The notes below the pieces were generated by a model. That model did no database searches. It saw only the letters and a list, made by a program, of their open reading frames with translations, and was not told where the DNA came from. Below are positions 1-10,331 of a stretch of 64,000 nt of DNA, piece by piece. The stretch is from Pantoea anthophila (GTDB taxonomy: Bacteria; Pseudomonadota; Gammaproteobacteria; Enterobacterales; Enterobacteriaceae), in NCBI RefSeq assembly GCF_006494375.1, contig NZ_VHIZ01000026.1:16099-80098 (forward strand), written 5' to 3'. The position numbers were made by a program, and so were the translations under genes. The first letter of the stretch is position 1. Every line of letters begins with the position of its first letter.

Positions 1-571
1 CATCATTTCGGGCATGCATCCGGCCACCGAAACGACGACGCGCGGTGTTCCAGGCATAATCGAGCAGCGGATCGCTCTGATTATGGAACATCGCCGCCAT
101 CTTCTGCCCTTCTGACGCCAGCAGCATGGCCGGAATATCTACCGCCCAGCCGTGAGGCACCAGGAAAATCACATTCTCCTGCGCGGCTTTCATCTGGTCG
201 ATAATTTCACGACCATGCCATTCGACACGCTGACGAATGCGGGCCGGATCGCGCAGCACCAGCTCGGTCATCATCGTCATCGCCTGCGGTGCAGTCGCAA
301 ACATTTCGTCCACCAGCGTGGCGCGTTGCGCTTCGCTGAGTTCCGGCAGGCAGTAATAGAGGTTAATCAGCGCACGACGACGCGCACCCTTTGCCAGCTT
401 ACCGGCGAACCGGCCTAAGCGGCTTAACAGCGGATCGCGCACTTTTGGCGGTAAATAAGCCAGGCCGGCCAGTGCGCCAATCGCCAGCCAGCTGCCCCAG
501 TATTTCGGTTTGAGAAAAGATCGTTCAAAAACGGGAATGAATTCAGTGTTATTTTTTTTACGGGTTTCCAT
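1..571 (-). CDS. lpxM: Lipid A biosynthesis myristoyl/lauroyl acyltransferase LpxM, N-terminal part (cut by window edge)
   Basis: The first ~190 residues of a late lipid A acyltransferase are visible, starting [20 protein letters not shown]. Proteins of this family transfer an acyl chain from acyl-ACP to Kdo2-lipid A at the inner membrane. The catalytic H-X4-D motif is seen as HGWAVD, and a hydrophobic stretch near residues 23-40 would anchor the protein. The gene runs off the left edge, so the C-terminal half is not seen. Its position beside mepM and znuA is the E. coli lpxM (msbB) arrangement, which favours LpxM over the paralogues LpxL and LpxP. The start is the ATG at 571, the only good Met before the conserved N-terminus. 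Confidence 0.9.
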   Translation of the reverse strand, partial: METRKKNNTEFIPVFERSFLKPKYWGSWLAIGALAGLAYLPPKVRDPLLSRLGRFAGKLAKGARRRALINLYYCLPELSEAQRATLVDEMFATAPQAMTMMTELVLRDPARIRQRVEWHGREIIDQMKAAQENVIFLVPHGWAVDIPAMLLASEGQKMAAMFHNQSDPLLDYAWNTARRRFGGRMHARND

Positions 572-644
572 GCACTCGCCTCAAGCAATGACCGGCTAAT
601 GATAGTGGCGGCAAACAAATTTGCAATCATCACGGTCCGGATAA

Positions 645-672
645 CAAAAAACCGACGGGGAAACCGTCGGTT
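645..672 (-). terminator. Rho-independent terminator after mepM
   Basis: A 9-bp stem (AACCGACGG / CCGTCGGTT) with a 5-nt loop is followed on the minus strand by a T tract, 25 bases past the mepM stop. The plus strand also has five T after the stem, so it could act in both directions. Confidence 0.85.
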
Positions 673-696
673 TTTATGCAACCTGATGAAAATCGC

Positions 697-2028
697 TTAC
701 TTAAGGCCCAGCTGCGGCAGCCAGGATTTCACCTGTGCCAGGTACTCGCTGCGCTCTTTACCGGTCAGGCCTTCCATGCGCGGCAGTTTCGCCGTTAATG
801 GATTGACCGCCTGATTATTGATCCAGATTTCAAAATGCAGGTGCGGCCCGGTTGAACGTCCGGTATTACCGGACAAGCCGATACGGTCACCGCGCTTCAC
901 TTTCTGACCCGGCTTCACCAGCACTTTCTTCATGTGCATATAGCGCGTCATATACTGACGGCCATGACGAATGGCAACATAGTTACCGGCGGCACCGCCA
1001 TTTTTCGCCACGACGATCTCGCCATCTCCGACAGCCAGTACCGGCGTGCCGATCGGCAGTGCAAAGTCGACGCCCTTGTGCGGCGCAATACGCCCCGTCA
1101 CAGGGTTCAGACGGCGCGGATTAAAGTTAGAGGAGACACGATACTGCTTAACCGTCGGGAAGCGCATAAAGCCGCGCGCCAGGCCGGAGCCGCTGCGATC
1201 GTAGAACTTGCCATCTTCGGCACGGAACGCGTAATAGTCTTTGCCCCCGCTGCGCAGGCGCACGCCCAGCAACTGGCTCTGTGCACTTTTACCGTCCAGC
1301 ATTTCGCGCGACATGAGAACGCTGAACTGATCACCGGCACGCAGCTTGCGGAAGTCCATCTGCCACTGCATCGCTTTGATGACGGCGCTTGCTTCAGCGC
1401 CGCTCAGTCCGGCCCGCATGGCACTGGCAGCAAAACTGCCACGCACTTCGCCCTGCATGACACTGTTGCGCCATTCGCCCTTCTGCATCTCCGCTTCCAT
1501 CTTAAAGCCACCCTTCGGGGTGCGCTCATAGGTGCGGGTTTCACGACGGGAGATTTCCCAGCTCAGGGTTTTCAGACCGCCATCATCATCCAGCGTCCAG
1601 CTCAGCTGCTGACCCACCTGCAGATTTCGCAGGTCGCGGTCGCTCACCACCAGCGCATTGATGTCAGCGATATCGATGCCATACTGATTCAGGGCGCTGC
1701 TCAGCGTATCGCCGGAAGAGACGGTGTAGTCATGCACGCCTGCCGTATCCGGCACGTCGGTGTCGACATCATCTGCAGGCAGCTCTTCGTCCGGTTCCGG
1801 TGTGCTCTGATCGATAGGCTCACTGGCTTCTGGCAGCAGCGTACGAAGTTCACTTTTGTCCAGCTCGATCGTTTTGACGATAGGCGTCACGTCATCGGTG
1901 GGATGGTAAACATAAGGCCGCCAGACAGCGACGGCCAGAGTGACTACAGTTAAAGAACCCAGCATTACGCGGTGGGGGCGCGGCAAATTATTAAATGCGA
2001 GGGCGACAGAGCGGGCTATCTGCTGCAC
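697..2028 (-). CDS. mepM: Murein DD-endopeptidase MepM
   Basis: 443 residues, nearly the E. coli length (440). MepM cleaves D-Ala-mDAP cross-links in the periplasm so that new glycan strands can be inserted. Domain order: cytoplasmic N-terminus and single membrane anchor (~20-38, VMLGSLTVVTLAVAVW), acidic linker, OapA/LysM-type region with YTVSSGDTLSSALNQYGI (~102-120), then a C-terminal M23 (LytM) zinc peptidase. M23 zinc-binding motifs are HKGVD and HLHFEIW. The start is GTG (GTG-CAG-CAG), matching the conserved N-terminus MQQIARSVALAF. The gene lies 13 nt downstream of znuA on the same strand, so it is probably co-transcribed with znuA and may be zinc-responsive. Confidence 0.96.
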   Translation of the reverse strand: MQQIARSVALAFNNLPRPHRVMLGSLTVVTLAVAVWRPYVYHPTDDVTPIVKTIELDKSELRTLLPEASEPIDQSTPEPDEELPADDVDTDVPDTAGVHDYTVSSGDTLSSALNQYGIDIADINALVVSDRDLRNLQVGQQLSWTLDDDGGLKTLSWEISRRETRTYERTPKGGFKMEAEMQKGEWRNSVMQGEVRGSFAASAMRAGLSGAEASAVIKAMQWQMDFRKLRAGDQFSVLMSREMLDGKSAQSQLLGVRLRSGGKDYYAFRAEDGKFYDRSGSGLARGFMRFPTVKQYRVSSNFNPRRLNPVTGRIAPHKGVDFALPIGTPVLAVGDGEIVVAKNGGAAGNYVAIRHGRQYMTRYMHMKKVLVKPGQKVKRGDRIGLSGNTGRSTGPHLHFEIWINNQAVNPLTAKLPRMEGLTGKERSEYLAQVKSWLPQLGLK

Positions 2029-2041
2029 TTTTACCTATTCC

Positions 2042-2989
2042 TCATGCTCCTTTCAGGCAGCTTTCATACTGGCCCGACAGCTGTGAGAGGAATTTCACAT
2101 AGCTGTCTTTTGCCAGACTGATGTCTGTCCCCAGCGGGTCGAGCGTGCCTTTATGCACCTGCGTTCCGCGGGCAACAGCATCGATGACTGCTGGCCTGAA
2201 TTGTGGCTCAGCAAAGACGCAGACCGCCTTTTGCTCAACCAACTGTGTTCGTATCTGGTGTAAACGCTGTGCGCCCGGCTGAATTTCAGGATTCACGGTA
2301 AAATGCCCGGCAGGCGAGAGACCGTAGTGCTTTTCAAAGTACGTGTAAGCGTCGTGAAAAACGAAATATCCTTTATTTCTGACCGGAGCAAGTTGTGCGC
2401 TAACGCGTTTGTCCGTGTCTGCCAACGCTACCTCAAACTGCTGGAGGTTGGCGTCAAGTTTGGCTTTATCTTGCGGCATAAGTTCCAATAATTTTCCATG
2501 GATTGCAACCGCGGTCTTGCGCGCAATCTCTGGCGACAACCACAGGTGCATATTAAACTCACCGTGATGATGGTGATGGGCGTCGGCATCCTGTTCTTCA
2601 GAATTTTCCGCTGCGTGTTCATCTTCATCTTCACCGCCGCTAATCAATAACGGTTTTACGCCGTCGATGTCGACCATAGCGAGATTTTTTTTGGCCGGAA
2701 GTTCAGATGCAGACTTTGCCATAAACGCTTCCATTTCAGGGCCAACCCAGACGACTAAGTCCGCGTTTTTTAAGCGTTTTGCATCAGAGGGGCGCAGGGC
2801 ATAATCGTGTTCAGAGGCACCATCTGGCAGCAGGACATCAACCGGGGTAACACCATCGGCAATGGCTGCGGCGATAAAACCGACCGGTTTTAATGAGGCG
2901 ACGACGTTGGCCTCTGCAGGAAGGGTTAACGAAGCTGAAACAGCGAGGGCCGATAAGGCGAAAATTGCGCCTTTTTTATTATGTAACAT
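2042..2989 (-). CDS. znuA: Periplasmic zinc-binding protein ZnuA
   Basis: Substrate-binding protein of the ZnuABC high-affinity zinc importer, 315 residues. A Sec signal peptide with cleavage after AEA is visible at residues 1-27. The family's charged, His-rich loop is present ([20 protein letters not shown], ~147-166), and conserved ligand histidines occur in [20 protein letters not shown] and [16 protein letters not shown]. The gene is divergent from znuCB with a Zur box between them, so it should be derepressed when zinc is scarce. mepM follows closely on the same transcript. Confidence 0.97.
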   Translation of the reverse strand: MLHNKKGAIFALSALAVSASLTLPAEANVVASLKPVGFIAAAIADGVTPVDVLLPDGASEHDYALRPSDAKRLKNADLVVWVGPEMEAFMAKSASELPAKKNLAMVDIDGVKPLLISGGEDEDEHAAENSEEQDADAHHHHHGEFNMHLWLSPEIARKTAVAIHGKLLELMPQDKAKLDANLQQFEVALADTDKRVSAQLAPVRNKGYFVFHDAYTYFEKHYGLSPAGHFTVNPEIQPGAQRLHQIRTQLVEQKAVCVFAEPQFRPAVIDAVARGTQVHKGTLDPLGTDISLAKDSYVKFLSQLSGQYESCLKGA

Positions 2990-3019
2990 ATTGCGTCATT
3001 CCATCGTGACCATGAAGTG

Positions 3020-3040
3020 GAATGTGATATTATAACATTC
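3020..3040. promoter_or_regulatory. Zur operator between znuA and znuCB
   Basis: The sequence GAATGTgATATTATAACATTC is a near-perfect palindrome matching the known gamma-proteobacterial Zur box (GAAATGTTATAATATAACATTTC-like). It sits between the divergent znuA and znuC starts, where Zur controls both transcripts in E. coli. Confidence 0.85.
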
Positions 3041-3066
3041 GAAATTCTGTGCAACCTGTAAATACT

Positions 3067-3822
3067 ATGACCTCACTTGTCACACTTGATAACGTTTCGA
3101 TAAAATTTAACCAGCGCAACGTGTTATCGGGCGTCAGCCTGGCGTTGCAGCCTGGCCGTATTCTCACCCTGCTCGGGCCTAACGGCGCCGGTAAGTCTAC
3201 GCTCGTCCGTGTGGTGCTGGGTTTGCTCGCCCCCACCAGCGGGACGGTTCAGCGCCATGCCGATCTGCGTATTGGCTATGTGCCACAGAAATTGCATATC
3301 GATCCGACGCTGCCGGTGACCGTCGAACGCTTTATGCGTCTGACCCGCGGCAGTAAACAGGCGGAGATCCTCCCCGCTCTGAAACGCGTGCAGGCGGGCC
3401 ACTTACTCAACGCGCCGCTGCAAAAACTCTCGGGCGGCGAAACGCAGCGTGTGCTGCTGGCGCGCGCCCTGCTCAACCAGCCTCAGCTGCTGGTGCTGGA
3501 CGAGCCGACGCAGGGGGTGGATGTCAACGGTCAGGTCGCCCTCTATGATCTGATCAATCAGCTGCGCGTTGAACTGAACTGCGGCGTGATGATGGTCTCT
3601 CACGACCTTCACCTGGTAATGGCCAAAACCGATGAAGTGCTCTGCCTGAATCACCACATCTGTTGTTCCGGTACCCCCGAAGCGGTGTCACAGCATCCCG
3701 AATTTATCGCCATGTTTGGTCCGCGCGGTGCGCAGGAGCTGGCGATCTACCGTCACCATCATAATCACCGTCACGACCTTCAGGGACGTATCGTTTTACG
3801 CAAAGGACAGGGTTCATCATGA
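3067..3822 (+). CDS. znuC: Zinc ABC transporter ATP-binding protein ZnuC
   Basis: ATPase of the ZnuABC importer, 251 residues as in E. coli. Walker A is GPNGAGKST, the ABC signature is LSGGETQRV, Walker B is [10 protein letters not shown] and the switch His is in MMVSHDLH. The C-terminus is His-rich ([10 protein letters not shown]), as in the E. coli protein. I chose the ATG at 3067 ([10 protein letters not shown]), which matches the family N-terminus, over an in-frame GTG at 3049. The 3' end overlaps znuB by 4 nt (ATGA), so the two are translationally coupled. Confidence 0.96.
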   Translation: MTSLVTLDNVSIKFNQRNVLSGVSLALQPGRILTLLGPNGAGKSTLVRVVLGLLAPTSGTVQRHADLRIGYVPQKLHIDPTLPVTVERFMRLTRGSKQAEILPALKRVQAGHLLNAPLQKLSGGETQRVLLARALLNQPQLLVLDEPTQGVDVNGQVALYDLINQLRVELNCGVMMVSHDLHLVMAKTDEVLCLNHHICCSGTPEAVSQHPEFIAMFGPRGAQELAIYRHHHNHRHDLQGRIVLRKGQGSS

Positions 3823-4604
3823 TTGAGTTGTTATTACCGGGCTGGATAGGCGGCGTGATGTTAGCGCTGGCTGCCGGCCCGCTGGGTTCGTTTGTCGTCT
3901 GGCGCAAGATGTCCTACTTCGGTGACACTCTGGCACACGCCTCCCTGCTCGGCGTCGCGTTTGGCCTGCTGTTTAACGTTAATCCTTACTATGCGGTCAT
4001 TCTGGTGACGGTCTGCCTGGCGCTGGGTCTGGTCTGGCTGGAACGGCGCCCCCATCTGGCAATCGACACGCTGCTGGGGATCATGGCGCACAGCGCGCTG
4101 TCGCTGGGTCTGGTGGTCGTCAGCCTGATGAAGAATGTGCGCGTCGATCTGATGGCCTATCTGTTCGGCGATCTGCTGGCGGTGACGCCAGACGATCTCT
4201 GGATGATGGGCGGTGGCGTGGTGGTTGTGCTGCTGGTGATGGCATGGCAGTGGCGATCGCTGCTGTCGATGACCATCAGCCCGGAGCTGGCGCAGGTGGA
4301 TGGCGTCAATATTCAGCGCACCCGGCTGATCCTGATGCTGATCACCGCACTGACCATCGGTGTCGCGATGAAGTTCGTGGGGGCGCTGATTATCACGTCG
4401 CTGCTGATCATACCGGCGGCGACCGCCCGGCGTTTTGTTCGTTCGCCGGAAGGCATGGCAGCCGTCGCGGTGGTGATCGGGGGCATCGCTGTGACCGGCG
4501 GGCTGACCTTCTCCGCGTTCTATGATACGCCAGCCGGCCCTTCAGTGGTGCTGTGCGCCGCCATCCTGTTTATCTTCAGCATGGTGCGCAAGCCCGCCGT
4601 TTAA
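3819..4604 (+). CDS. znuB: Zinc ABC transporter permease ZnuB
   Basis: Inner-membrane permease of ZnuABC, 261 residues, almost entirely hydrophobic with about eight membrane spans. Family hallmarks include [17 protein letters not shown] and the late segment [22 protein letters not shown]. It overlaps znuC by 4 nt at the start. Its stop region overlaps the end of the convergent ruvB by 4 nt, so there is no room for a conventional terminator between the two. Confidence 0.96.
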   Translation: MIELLLPGWIGGVMLALAAGPLGSFVVWRKMSYFGDTLAHASLLGVAFGLLFNVNPYYAVILVTVCLALGLVWLERRPHLAIDTLLGIMAHSALSLGLVVVSLMKNVRVDLMAYLFGDLLAVTPDDLWMMGGGVVVVLLVMAWQWRSLLSMTISPELAQVDGVNIQRTRLILMLITALTIGVAMKFVGALIITSLLIIPAATARRFVRSPEGMAAVAVVIGGIAVTGGLTFSAFYDTPAGPSVVLCAAILFIFSMVRKPAV

Positions 4605-5605
4605 TCTTCGCGCGTAATGCCGAAGTGACGATAAGCATGCTGCGTGGCGAGACGGCCACGCGGTGTGCGCTGAATGAAGCCCTGCTGAATCAGGAAGGGT
4701 TCAATCACATCTTCGATGGTTTCGCGCTCTTCACCGATGGCCGCCGCCAGGTTGTCCAGTCCGACCGGCCCACCCATAAACTTATCGATAATGGCCAGCA
4801 GCAGTTTGCGGTCCATATAGTCAAAACCTTCACTGTCCACATTGAGCATATCAAGCGCACTGCAGGAGACTTCACCGCTCATCTCACCGTTGGCCCGGAC
4901 TTCGGCGAAGTCACGAACCCGGCGCAGCAGACGGTTGGCGATACGCGGCGTGCCGCGGGCGCGGCGGGCGATCTCTAACGCACCGTCGTCACTCAGCGCC
5001 AGACCGAGACAGGCGGCGCTGCGGCCCACGATATGCTGCAGATCCTTAACCTGATAGAACTCCAGCCGCTGAACAATGCCAAAGCGGTCGCGCAGTGGCG
5101 AGGTCAGTGAGCCGGCACGGGTGGTGGCACCAATCAGGGTAAACGGCGGCAGGTCGAGCTTAATCGAACGGGCTGCCGGGCCTTCACCAATCATGATATC
5201 CAGCTGATAATCTTCCATCGCCGGATAGAGCACCTCTTCCACGACCGGCGAGAGGCGGTGGATTTCATCAATGAACAGCACGTCGTGCGGCTCAAGGTTG
5301 GTCAGCATCGCCGCCAGATCCCCGGCTTTTTCCAGTACCGGGCCCGAGGTGGTGCGCAGGTTAACGCCCATCTCGTTAGCGACGATGTTCGCCAGGGTGG
5401 TTTTACCCAGCCCCGGCGGACCGAAGATTAACAGATGATCAAGTGCATCACCGCGCAGCTGCGCGGCCTTGATGAAAATCTCCATCTGCTCACGCACCTG
5501 TGGCTGTCCGACATACTCATTCAGCAGCTTTGGCCGGATGGCGCGATCGATAATCTCTTCTTCGTTAACGCTGGCAGCGGAGACCAGACGGTCGGCTTCT
5601 ATCAT
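4601..5605 (-). CDS. ruvB: Holliday junction branch-migration ATPase RuvB
   Basis: AAA+ hexameric motor that drives branch migration with RuvA; 334 residues (E. coli 336). Walker A is [10 protein letters not shown], Walker B is [10 protein letters not shown], sensor 1 lies in [10 protein letters not shown], the arginine finger is in SPLRDRFG, and a C-terminal winged-helix ends the protein. The ATG at 5605 gives the canonical start MIEADRL and has GAGGT upstream; a GTG one codon earlier is less likely. It follows ruvA by 8 nt, so the two form the ruvAB operon. Confidence 0.97.
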   Translation of the reverse strand: MIEADRLVSAASVNEEEIIDRAIRPKLLNEYVGQPQVREQMEIFIKAAQLRGDALDHLLIFGPPGLGKTTLANIVANEMGVNLRTTSGPVLEKAGDLAAMLTNLEPHDVLFIDEIHRLSPVVEEVLYPAMEDYQLDIMIGEGPAARSIKLDLPPFTLIGATTRAGSLTSPLRDRFGIVQRLEFYQVKDLQHIVGRSAACLGLALSDDGALEIARRARGTPRIANRLLRRVRDFAEVRANGEMSGEVSCSALDMLNVDSEGFDYMDRKLLLAIIDKFMGGPVGLDNLAAAIGEERETIEDVIEPFLIQQGFIQRTPRGRLATQHAYRHFGITRED

Positions 5606-5613
5606 CACTTACC

Positions 5614-6228
5614 TCAAATGGCGGCGCGTAGCGCTTCGCGGATCAGGGTTTCACAATCCGCATCCGGTCGACCGACTTTACTGATCATACGGCTCGCTTC
5701 CTGCGGTTTATAACCCAGTGATACCAGCGCTGCAACCGCTTCCGCTTCCGCATCGTTGGTTTCCGCTTCCGGCCCTGGTGTGGTGAGTGTAAAGGCTGAA
5801 TCACCGCCAAACAGGTCGCCGTGCATCCCTTTAAAGCGGTCCTTCATCTCCACCACCAGACGCTCGGCGGTCTTTTTACCCACGCCGGGCAGTTTCACCA
5901 GCGACGCGATCTCCTCTTTTTCCACCGCGGTCACAAACTGCTGCGCCGACATGCCGGAGAGAATCGCCAGCGCCAGTTTCGGCCCGACGCCATTCACTTT
6001 GATCAGTTCGCGGAACAGCGTGCGCTCCTGCTTGCTGTTAAAACCAAACAGCAGCTGGGCATCTTCGCGCACCACAAAGTGGGTAAAAATCACCGCTTCG
6101 TGCTGAAGTTCAGGCAGCTCATAAAAACAGGTCATAGGCATGTAAATTTCATAGCCGACGCCGTGTGCCTCAAGCAGCACCAGTGGCGGCTGCTTTTCCA
6201 GAATGTTGCCCCGTAAACGACCTATCAC
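5614..6228 (-). CDS. ruvA: Holliday junction-binding protein RuvA
   Basis: Tetrameric DNA-junction-binding subunit that loads RuvB; 204 residues. It has an N-terminal OB fold ([12 protein letters not shown]...), two helix-hairpin-helix motifs ([13 protein letters not shown] and [12 protein letters not shown]) and a C-terminal RuvB-contacting domain ([15 protein letters not shown]). The start is GTG, as in E. coli, with AAGGAAG upstream. A LexA-type palindrome lies 53-68 bp upstream, consistent with SOS induction of ruvAB. Confidence 0.97.
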   Translation of the reverse strand: MIGRLRGNILEKQPPLVLLEAHGVGYEIYMPMTCFYELPELQHEAVIFTHFVVREDAQLLFGFNSKQERTLFRELIKVNGVGPKLALAILSGMSAQQFVTAVEKEEIASLVKLPGVGKKTAERLVVEMKDRFKGMHGDLFGGDSAFTLTTPGPEAETNDAEAEAVAALVSLGYKPQEASRMISKVGRPDADCETLIREALRAAI

Positions 6229-6272
6229 CTGAATGCTTCCTTAACTTACGAATGTGGCGGATTTTATAACAT

Positions 6273-6299
6273 AAAAAAGGCTGGATGAATATCCAGCCT
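6273..6299 (-). terminator. Terminator after ruvC
   Basis: A 9-bp stem (AGGCTGGAT / ATCCAGCCT) with loop ATTC is followed by six T on the minus strand, 25 bases past the ruvC stop. It separates ruvC-yebC from ruvAB transcription. Confidence 0.85.
6281..6296. promoter_or_regulatory. Candidate LexA (SOS) box upstream of ruvA, embedded in the ruvC terminator
   Basis: CTGGATGAATATCCAG fits the LexA rule CTG-N10-CAG and closely resembles the E. coli ruvA box (CTGGATATCTATCCAG). The same bases form the stem of the ruvC terminator. LexA binding is inferred, not shown. Confidence 0.7.
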
Positions 6300-6323
6300 G
6301 AGAGTGAGACGGTGCCGCGGCCC

Positions 6324-6851
6324 TTAACCGGATCGCAATCGTCCGCGCGTGAGTACCAGCTTGCTGTCACTCATCCGCGTCGCATTCTGTGCCACGTGAC
6401 AGTGCGTAATCGCAATGGCCAGGGCATCAGCGGCATCCGCCTGCGGGTTTGCCGGTAACTTCAGCAGGGTCCGCACCATGTGCTGCACCTGGCTTTTTTC
6501 GGCGCTGCCGATCCCAACCACCGTCTGCTTAACCTGACGGGCGGCATATTCAAACACCGGCAGGTCGTGGTTGACCGCAGCAACAATCGCCGCACCGCGA
6601 GCCTGACCCAGCTTCAGCGCCGAGTCAGCATTCTTTGCCATAAACACCTGTTCAATGGCGAAGTAATCGGGTGCGAACTGGGTGATGATTTCGCAGACGC
6701 CCGCATAAATCAGCTTCAGGCGGGCGGGAAGCTCGGCGGTGTTGGTGCGGATACAGCCGCTGCCCAGGTAGGTGAGCTGGCGGCCAGTCTGACGAATAAC
6801 CCCATAACCGGTGATGCGTGAGCCGGGATCGATACCCAGGATAATCGACAT
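6324..6851 (-). CDS. ruvC: Crossover junction endodeoxyribonuclease RuvC
   Basis: Resolves Holliday junctions after RuvAB branch migration; 175 residues (E. coli 173). The RNase-H-like acidic residues are visible: the Asp in ILGIDPGSR, the Glu in [10 protein letters not shown], and two Asp in [14 protein letters not shown]. The ATG at 6851 gives the conserved [10 protein letters not shown] start; the reading frame extends 32 codons further upstream but that part is not conserved. It follows yebC by 37 nt on the same strand and ends in its own terminator, so it is not in one operon with ruvAB. Confidence 0.96.
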   Translation of the reverse strand: MSIILGIDPGSRITGYGVIRQTGRQLTYLGSGCIRTNTAELPARLKLIYAGVCEIITQFAPDYFAIEQVFMAKNADSALKLGQARGAAIVAAVNHDLPVFEYAARQVKQTVVGIGSAEKSQVQHMVRTLLKLPANPQADAADALAIAITHCHVAQNATRMSDSKLVLTRGRLRSG

Positions 6852-6888
6852 TACGCCTCTCCGGTTGAAGCGGTGATGGCCAACGCCA

Positions 6889-7632
6889 TTACAGCGTTTC
6901 CGCCACCTCGTCGGAGATTTCACCGTTGTGATAAACCTCCTGCACATCGTCGCAGTCTTCCAGCATGTCGATCAGACGCAGCAGTTTCGGTGCGGTTTCC
7001 GCATCCATTTCCGCTTTGGTGGTCGGGATCATCGACACTTCTGCGGTATCCGCTTTCAGGCCGACGGCTTCCAGTGCATCACGCACGCTGCCCATCTCTT
7101 CCCATGCGGTGAAGACATCAATCGCGCCATCGTCGTAGCTGACCACATCTTCAGCACCCGCTTCCAGCGCCGCTTCCATGACCGCATCTTCATCCTGGCC
7201 TGGCGCATAGGAGATGACGCCTTTTTTGTTAAACAGGTAGGCCACGGAGCCGTCAGTTCCCAGGTTGCCGCCGGTTTTGGTGAAGGCGTGACGCACTTCG
7301 CCAACGGTACGGTTGCGGTTGTCACTGAGGCATTCAATCATAATGGCGGAGCCACCCGGACCGTAACCTTCATAGATGATGGTTTCCATGTTGGCGTTGT
7401 CATCGCCGCCCACACCGCGCGCGATGGCGCGATCCATGGTGTCACGCGTCATGTTGTTAGACAGTGCTTTATCCATCGCCGCACGCAGACGGGGGTTAGA
7501 TCCCGGATCGCCGCCGCCCAGCTTGGCTGCCGTCACCAGTTCACGAATGATTTTGGTGAAGATTTTGCCGCGCTTCGCGTCCTGCGCCGCCTTACGGTGT
7601 TTGGTGTTAGCCCACTTACTGTGTCCTGCCAT
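6889..7632 (-). CDS. yebC: YebC/PmpR-family protein
   Basis: 247 residues, close to E. coli YebC (246). Members are DNA-binding regulators or translation-associated factors; TACO1 and YebC homologues have been linked to translation of proline stretches. The family N-terminus [14 protein letters not shown] and the motifs [12 protein letters not shown] and [14 protein letters not shown] are present. The ATG at 7632 was chosen because the family always begins here; the upstream in-frame extension is unconserved. It is the first gene of a yebC-ruvC unit. Confidence 0.95.
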   Translation of the reverse strand: MAGHSKWANTKHRKAAQDAKRGKIFTKIIRELVTAAKLGGGDPGSNPRLRAAMDKALSNNMTRDTMDRAIARGVGGDDNANMETIIYEGYGPGGSAIMIECLSDNRNRTVGEVRHAFTKTGGNLGTDGSVAYLFNKKGVISYAPGQDEDAVMEAALEAGAEDVVSYDDGAIDVFTAWEEMGSVRDALEAVGLKADTAEVSMIPTTKAEMDAETAPKLLRLIDMLEDCDDVQEVYHNGEISDEVAETL

Positions 7633-7910
7633 TTTCTCTTCTCTCCGATCTTTTACAGGGTGCGGGCGATCTGGCTGCGATCCTGTCCTCCGGCGTAGCT
7701 CAGACAGGTCGTAACCTGTCAGCCCGTGACGGGCGAGCCTGCGCGTCATCCTCGCGGTCAACCTGCCGCGGGTGCCCTCTTGCTGGCGGGGAACATTGTC
7801 GCGGCGGCGATGACGCCCGACTGTTTAATAGTGTGGTGTCGTTGTGTTAACACTCACCCGATTCAACTTATCATCTCTCCGTCGCCGGAATAGCGGGCGG
7901 CGACAGGTTT
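7633..7910. other. Intergenic region between nudB and yebC
   Basis: About 280 bp that must hold the yebC promoter. It contains a short inverted repeat, GTCGCC...GGCGAC (~7879-7902), next to the nudB stop, without a T tract. I see no gene. Confidence 0.4.
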
Positions 7911-8342
7911 TCAGGCGAACTCTTCGATTGCCTGGCGGTTACTCCATGAACGGGTCAATGCTGCCGCCTCCGCCGCTGTCAGCCAGCGAAAGGCCAGATG
8001 CTCGGTCAGCCTCACATCGCGCTCCGCTGGCAGTTGCAGGCGAAACCAGTGCTCGTGATTATGGGTGACATCCGGTGCATAGCGATGGCGGAAATGGGGA
8101 AAGATTTCAAAGTCGATTTGACGCTGACAATCTTCCATCTCCAGACGCTCAGCCAGCACATCAATACCGACCTCTTCATTCACTTCGCGACAGGCGGTCG
8201 CCAGCGGAGACTCACCCGGCTCCAGGCTGCCGGTGACCGACTGCCAGAACGCGGGATCGTCACGCCGCTGCAGCATCAACACCCGGCCAGTATCACGCGC
8301 CGAAATCACTACCAGCACTGAAACCGGGTGTTTATAGCCCAT
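7911..8342 (-). CDS. nudB: Dihydroneopterin triphosphate diphosphatase NudB
   Basis: Nudix hydrolase of the folate pathway, removing pyrophosphate from 7,8-dihydroneopterin triphosphate; 143 residues (E. coli 150). A perfect Nudix box G-x5-E-x7-REVNEEVGI is seen starting at GSLEPGE (~39-61). The start codon overlaps the aspS stop by one base (TAATG), so it is translationally coupled to aspS as in E. coli. Confidence 0.94.
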   Translation of the reverse strand: MGYKHPVSVLVVISARDTGRVLMLQRRDDPAFWQSVTGSLEPGESPLATACREVNEEVGIDVLAERLEMEDCQRQIDFEIFPHFRHRYAPDVTHNHEHWFRLQLPAERDVRLTEHLAFRWLTAAEAAALTRSWSNRQAIEEFA

Positions 8343-10120
8343 TATTTATTCTCGAGCTTTTCTTTTTTAACCACCTGAATGCCCAGCTCCAGCAGGGAAG
8401 CCGGGTTCGCTTCGCTTGGCGCTTCGGTCATCATACAGGCGGCTGCCGTGGTTTTCGGGAAGGCGATTACGTCACGGATGTTGTCGGTGCCGGTCAGCAG
8501 CATGGTCAGACGGTCCAGACCAAATGCCAGGCCCGCATGCGGCGGCGTACCGAACTTCAGCGCGTCCAGCAGGAAGCCAAACTTCTCACGCTGCTCGTGC
8601 TCTTCAATACCCAGAATGCTGAACACCGTCTGCTGCATGTTGCCGTTGTGGATACGCACAGAACCGCCGCCCACTTCGTAACCGTTGATCACCATGTCGT
8701 AGGCGTTCGCCACGGCACGGGTCGGATCGGTCGCCAGCTCTTCGGCGCTCATCTCTTTTGGCGCCGTGAACGGATGGTGCATCGCGGCCAGACCGCCCTC
8801 CTCGTCCTCTTCGAACATCGGGAAGTCGATTACCCACAGCGGTGCCCAGGCGTTCTCGTCGGTGAGGTTCAGCTCGCGACCGACTTTCAGGCGCAGGGCA
8901 CCCAGTGCGTCAGCCACTACTTTAGCGCGGTCAGCACCAAAGAAGATGATGTCGCCATCCTGCGCGCCGGTACGGCTCAGGATGCCCTCAACGATCTCCG
9001 CATTCAGGAATTTGGCAACCGGGCTCTGCACGCCCTCCAGTCCATCGGCACGGACATTGACCTTCATCCACGCCAGGCCTTTCGCGCCGTAAATCTCGAC
9101 AAACTTGCCATACTCATCAATCTGCTTACGGCTCAGCTGTGCACCGGTCGGCACGCGCAGCGCGGCGACGCGGCCTTTTTCATCGTTGGCCGGGCCAGAG
9201 AAGACCTGGAATTCGACGTTTTTCAGCAGGTCGCCTACGTCCACCAGCTCCATCGGGTTACGGAGGTCTGGCTTGTCGGAGCCGTAGCGGTGCATCGCTT
9301 CCGCAAAGGTCATCTGCGGGAACTCACCGAGATCCACACCCTTGACGTCCAGCCACAGGTTGCGAATCAGACGCTCCATGGTTTCACGCACCTGTGGCGC
9401 GGTCATGAACGAGGTTTCAACATCGATCTGGGTAAATTCAGGCTGACGATCGGCACGTAAATCTTCATCGCGGAAGCATTTCACGATCTGATAGTAGCGG
9501 TCAAAACCGGACATCATCAGCAGCTGTTTGAACAGCTGCGGTGACTGCGGCAGCGCATAGAATTTACCTTTGTGAACCCGGCTTGGCACCAGATAGTCAC
9601 GCGCACCTTCAGGTGTCGCTTTGGTCAGCATCGGGGTTTCAATATCCAGGAAGCCTTCGTCATCCATAAAACGACGCACAAAGCTGGTGATGCGGGCGCG
9701 GGTTTTCAGACGAGCCACCATCTCCGGGCGACGCAGATCCAGATAGCGATACTTCAGGCGCGCTTCTTCGCTGTTGGTCTGATTAGAGTCCAGCGGCAGG
9801 GGTTCAGAGCGGTTGATGATGGTCAGTTCCTGGGCGAACACTTCCACTTCACCGGTTGCCATGTCGCTGTTTTTGTTCTTCTCATCACGCGCACGCACGG
9901 TTCCGGTAATCTGGATGCAGAATTCGTTACGCAGTTCAGAAGCCAGCTTAAACGCGTCCTGACGATCGGGATCGAAGAACACCTGTACGATGCCTTCACG
10001 GTCGCGCATGTCGATAAAAATCAGACTGCCCAGATCGCGACGGCGGTTTACCCAGCCGCAAAGCGTGACTTGCTGACCCACATGAGACAGATTGAGCTGT
10101 CCGCAATATTCTGTACGCAT
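8342..10120 (-). CDS. aspS: Aspartyl-tRNA synthetase
   Basis: Class IIb aminoacyl-tRNA synthetase charging tRNA-Asp; 592 residues. An N-terminal OB-fold anticodon-binding domain is seen ([20 protein letters not shown]). Motif 2 lies at [18 protein letters not shown] and motif 3 at [12 protein letters not shown]. The bacterial GAD insertion occupies roughly residues 290-410. Start is ATG. nudB follows with a one-base overlap. Confidence 0.98.
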   Translation of the reverse strand: MRTEYCGQLNLSHVGQQVTLCGWVNRRRDLGSLIFIDMRDREGIVQVFFDPDRQDAFKLASELRNEFCIQITGTVRARDEKNKNSDMATGEVEVFAQELTIINRSEPLPLDSNQTNSEEARLKYRYLDLRRPEMVARLKTRARITSFVRRFMDDEGFLDIETPMLTKATPEGARDYLVPSRVHKGKFYALPQSPQLFKQLLMMSGFDRYYQIVKCFRDEDLRADRQPEFTQIDVETSFMTAPQVRETMERLIRNLWLDVKGVDLGEFPQMTFAEAMHRYGSDKPDLRNPMELVDVGDLLKNVEFQVFSGPANDEKGRVAALRVPTGAQLSRKQIDEYGKFVEIYGAKGLAWMKVNVRADGLEGVQSPVAKFLNAEIVEGILSRTGAQDGDIIFFGADRAKVVADALGALRLKVGRELNLTDENAWAPLWVIDFPMFEEDEEGGLAAMHHPFTAPKEMSAEELATDPTRAVANAYDMVINGYEVGGGSVRIHNGNMQQTVFSILGIEEHEQREKFGFLLDALKFGTPPHAGLAFGLDRLTMLLTGTDNIRDVIAFPKTTAAACMMTEAPSEANPASLLELGIQVVKKEKLENK

Positions 10121-10331
10121 AACACTATCCTTTTAACTTCGCCGCTGCAGCTGACAGCATCCGGCCGCGTTACCTGATGCGATGCTGTCGCAAAAATGGC
10201 GGCCATTATAATGGAAAAAGCCAGGCAGGATAAACATATCCGCGCCAAAGCACCGATTTCCTCTGTGCATTTGCCCCCCTGCCTGAGCCTGACAGATAAT
10301 AGGGTATCTTAACCGGCCGCGAGGAGCGCGC

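Noticed and set aside
934..1953. A 339-residue open frame on the plus strand inside mepM
   Set aside because: It is antisense to a gene with clear OapA, LysM and M23 motifs, and its composition (His- and Arg-rich) is that of a shadow frame in GC-rich DNA.
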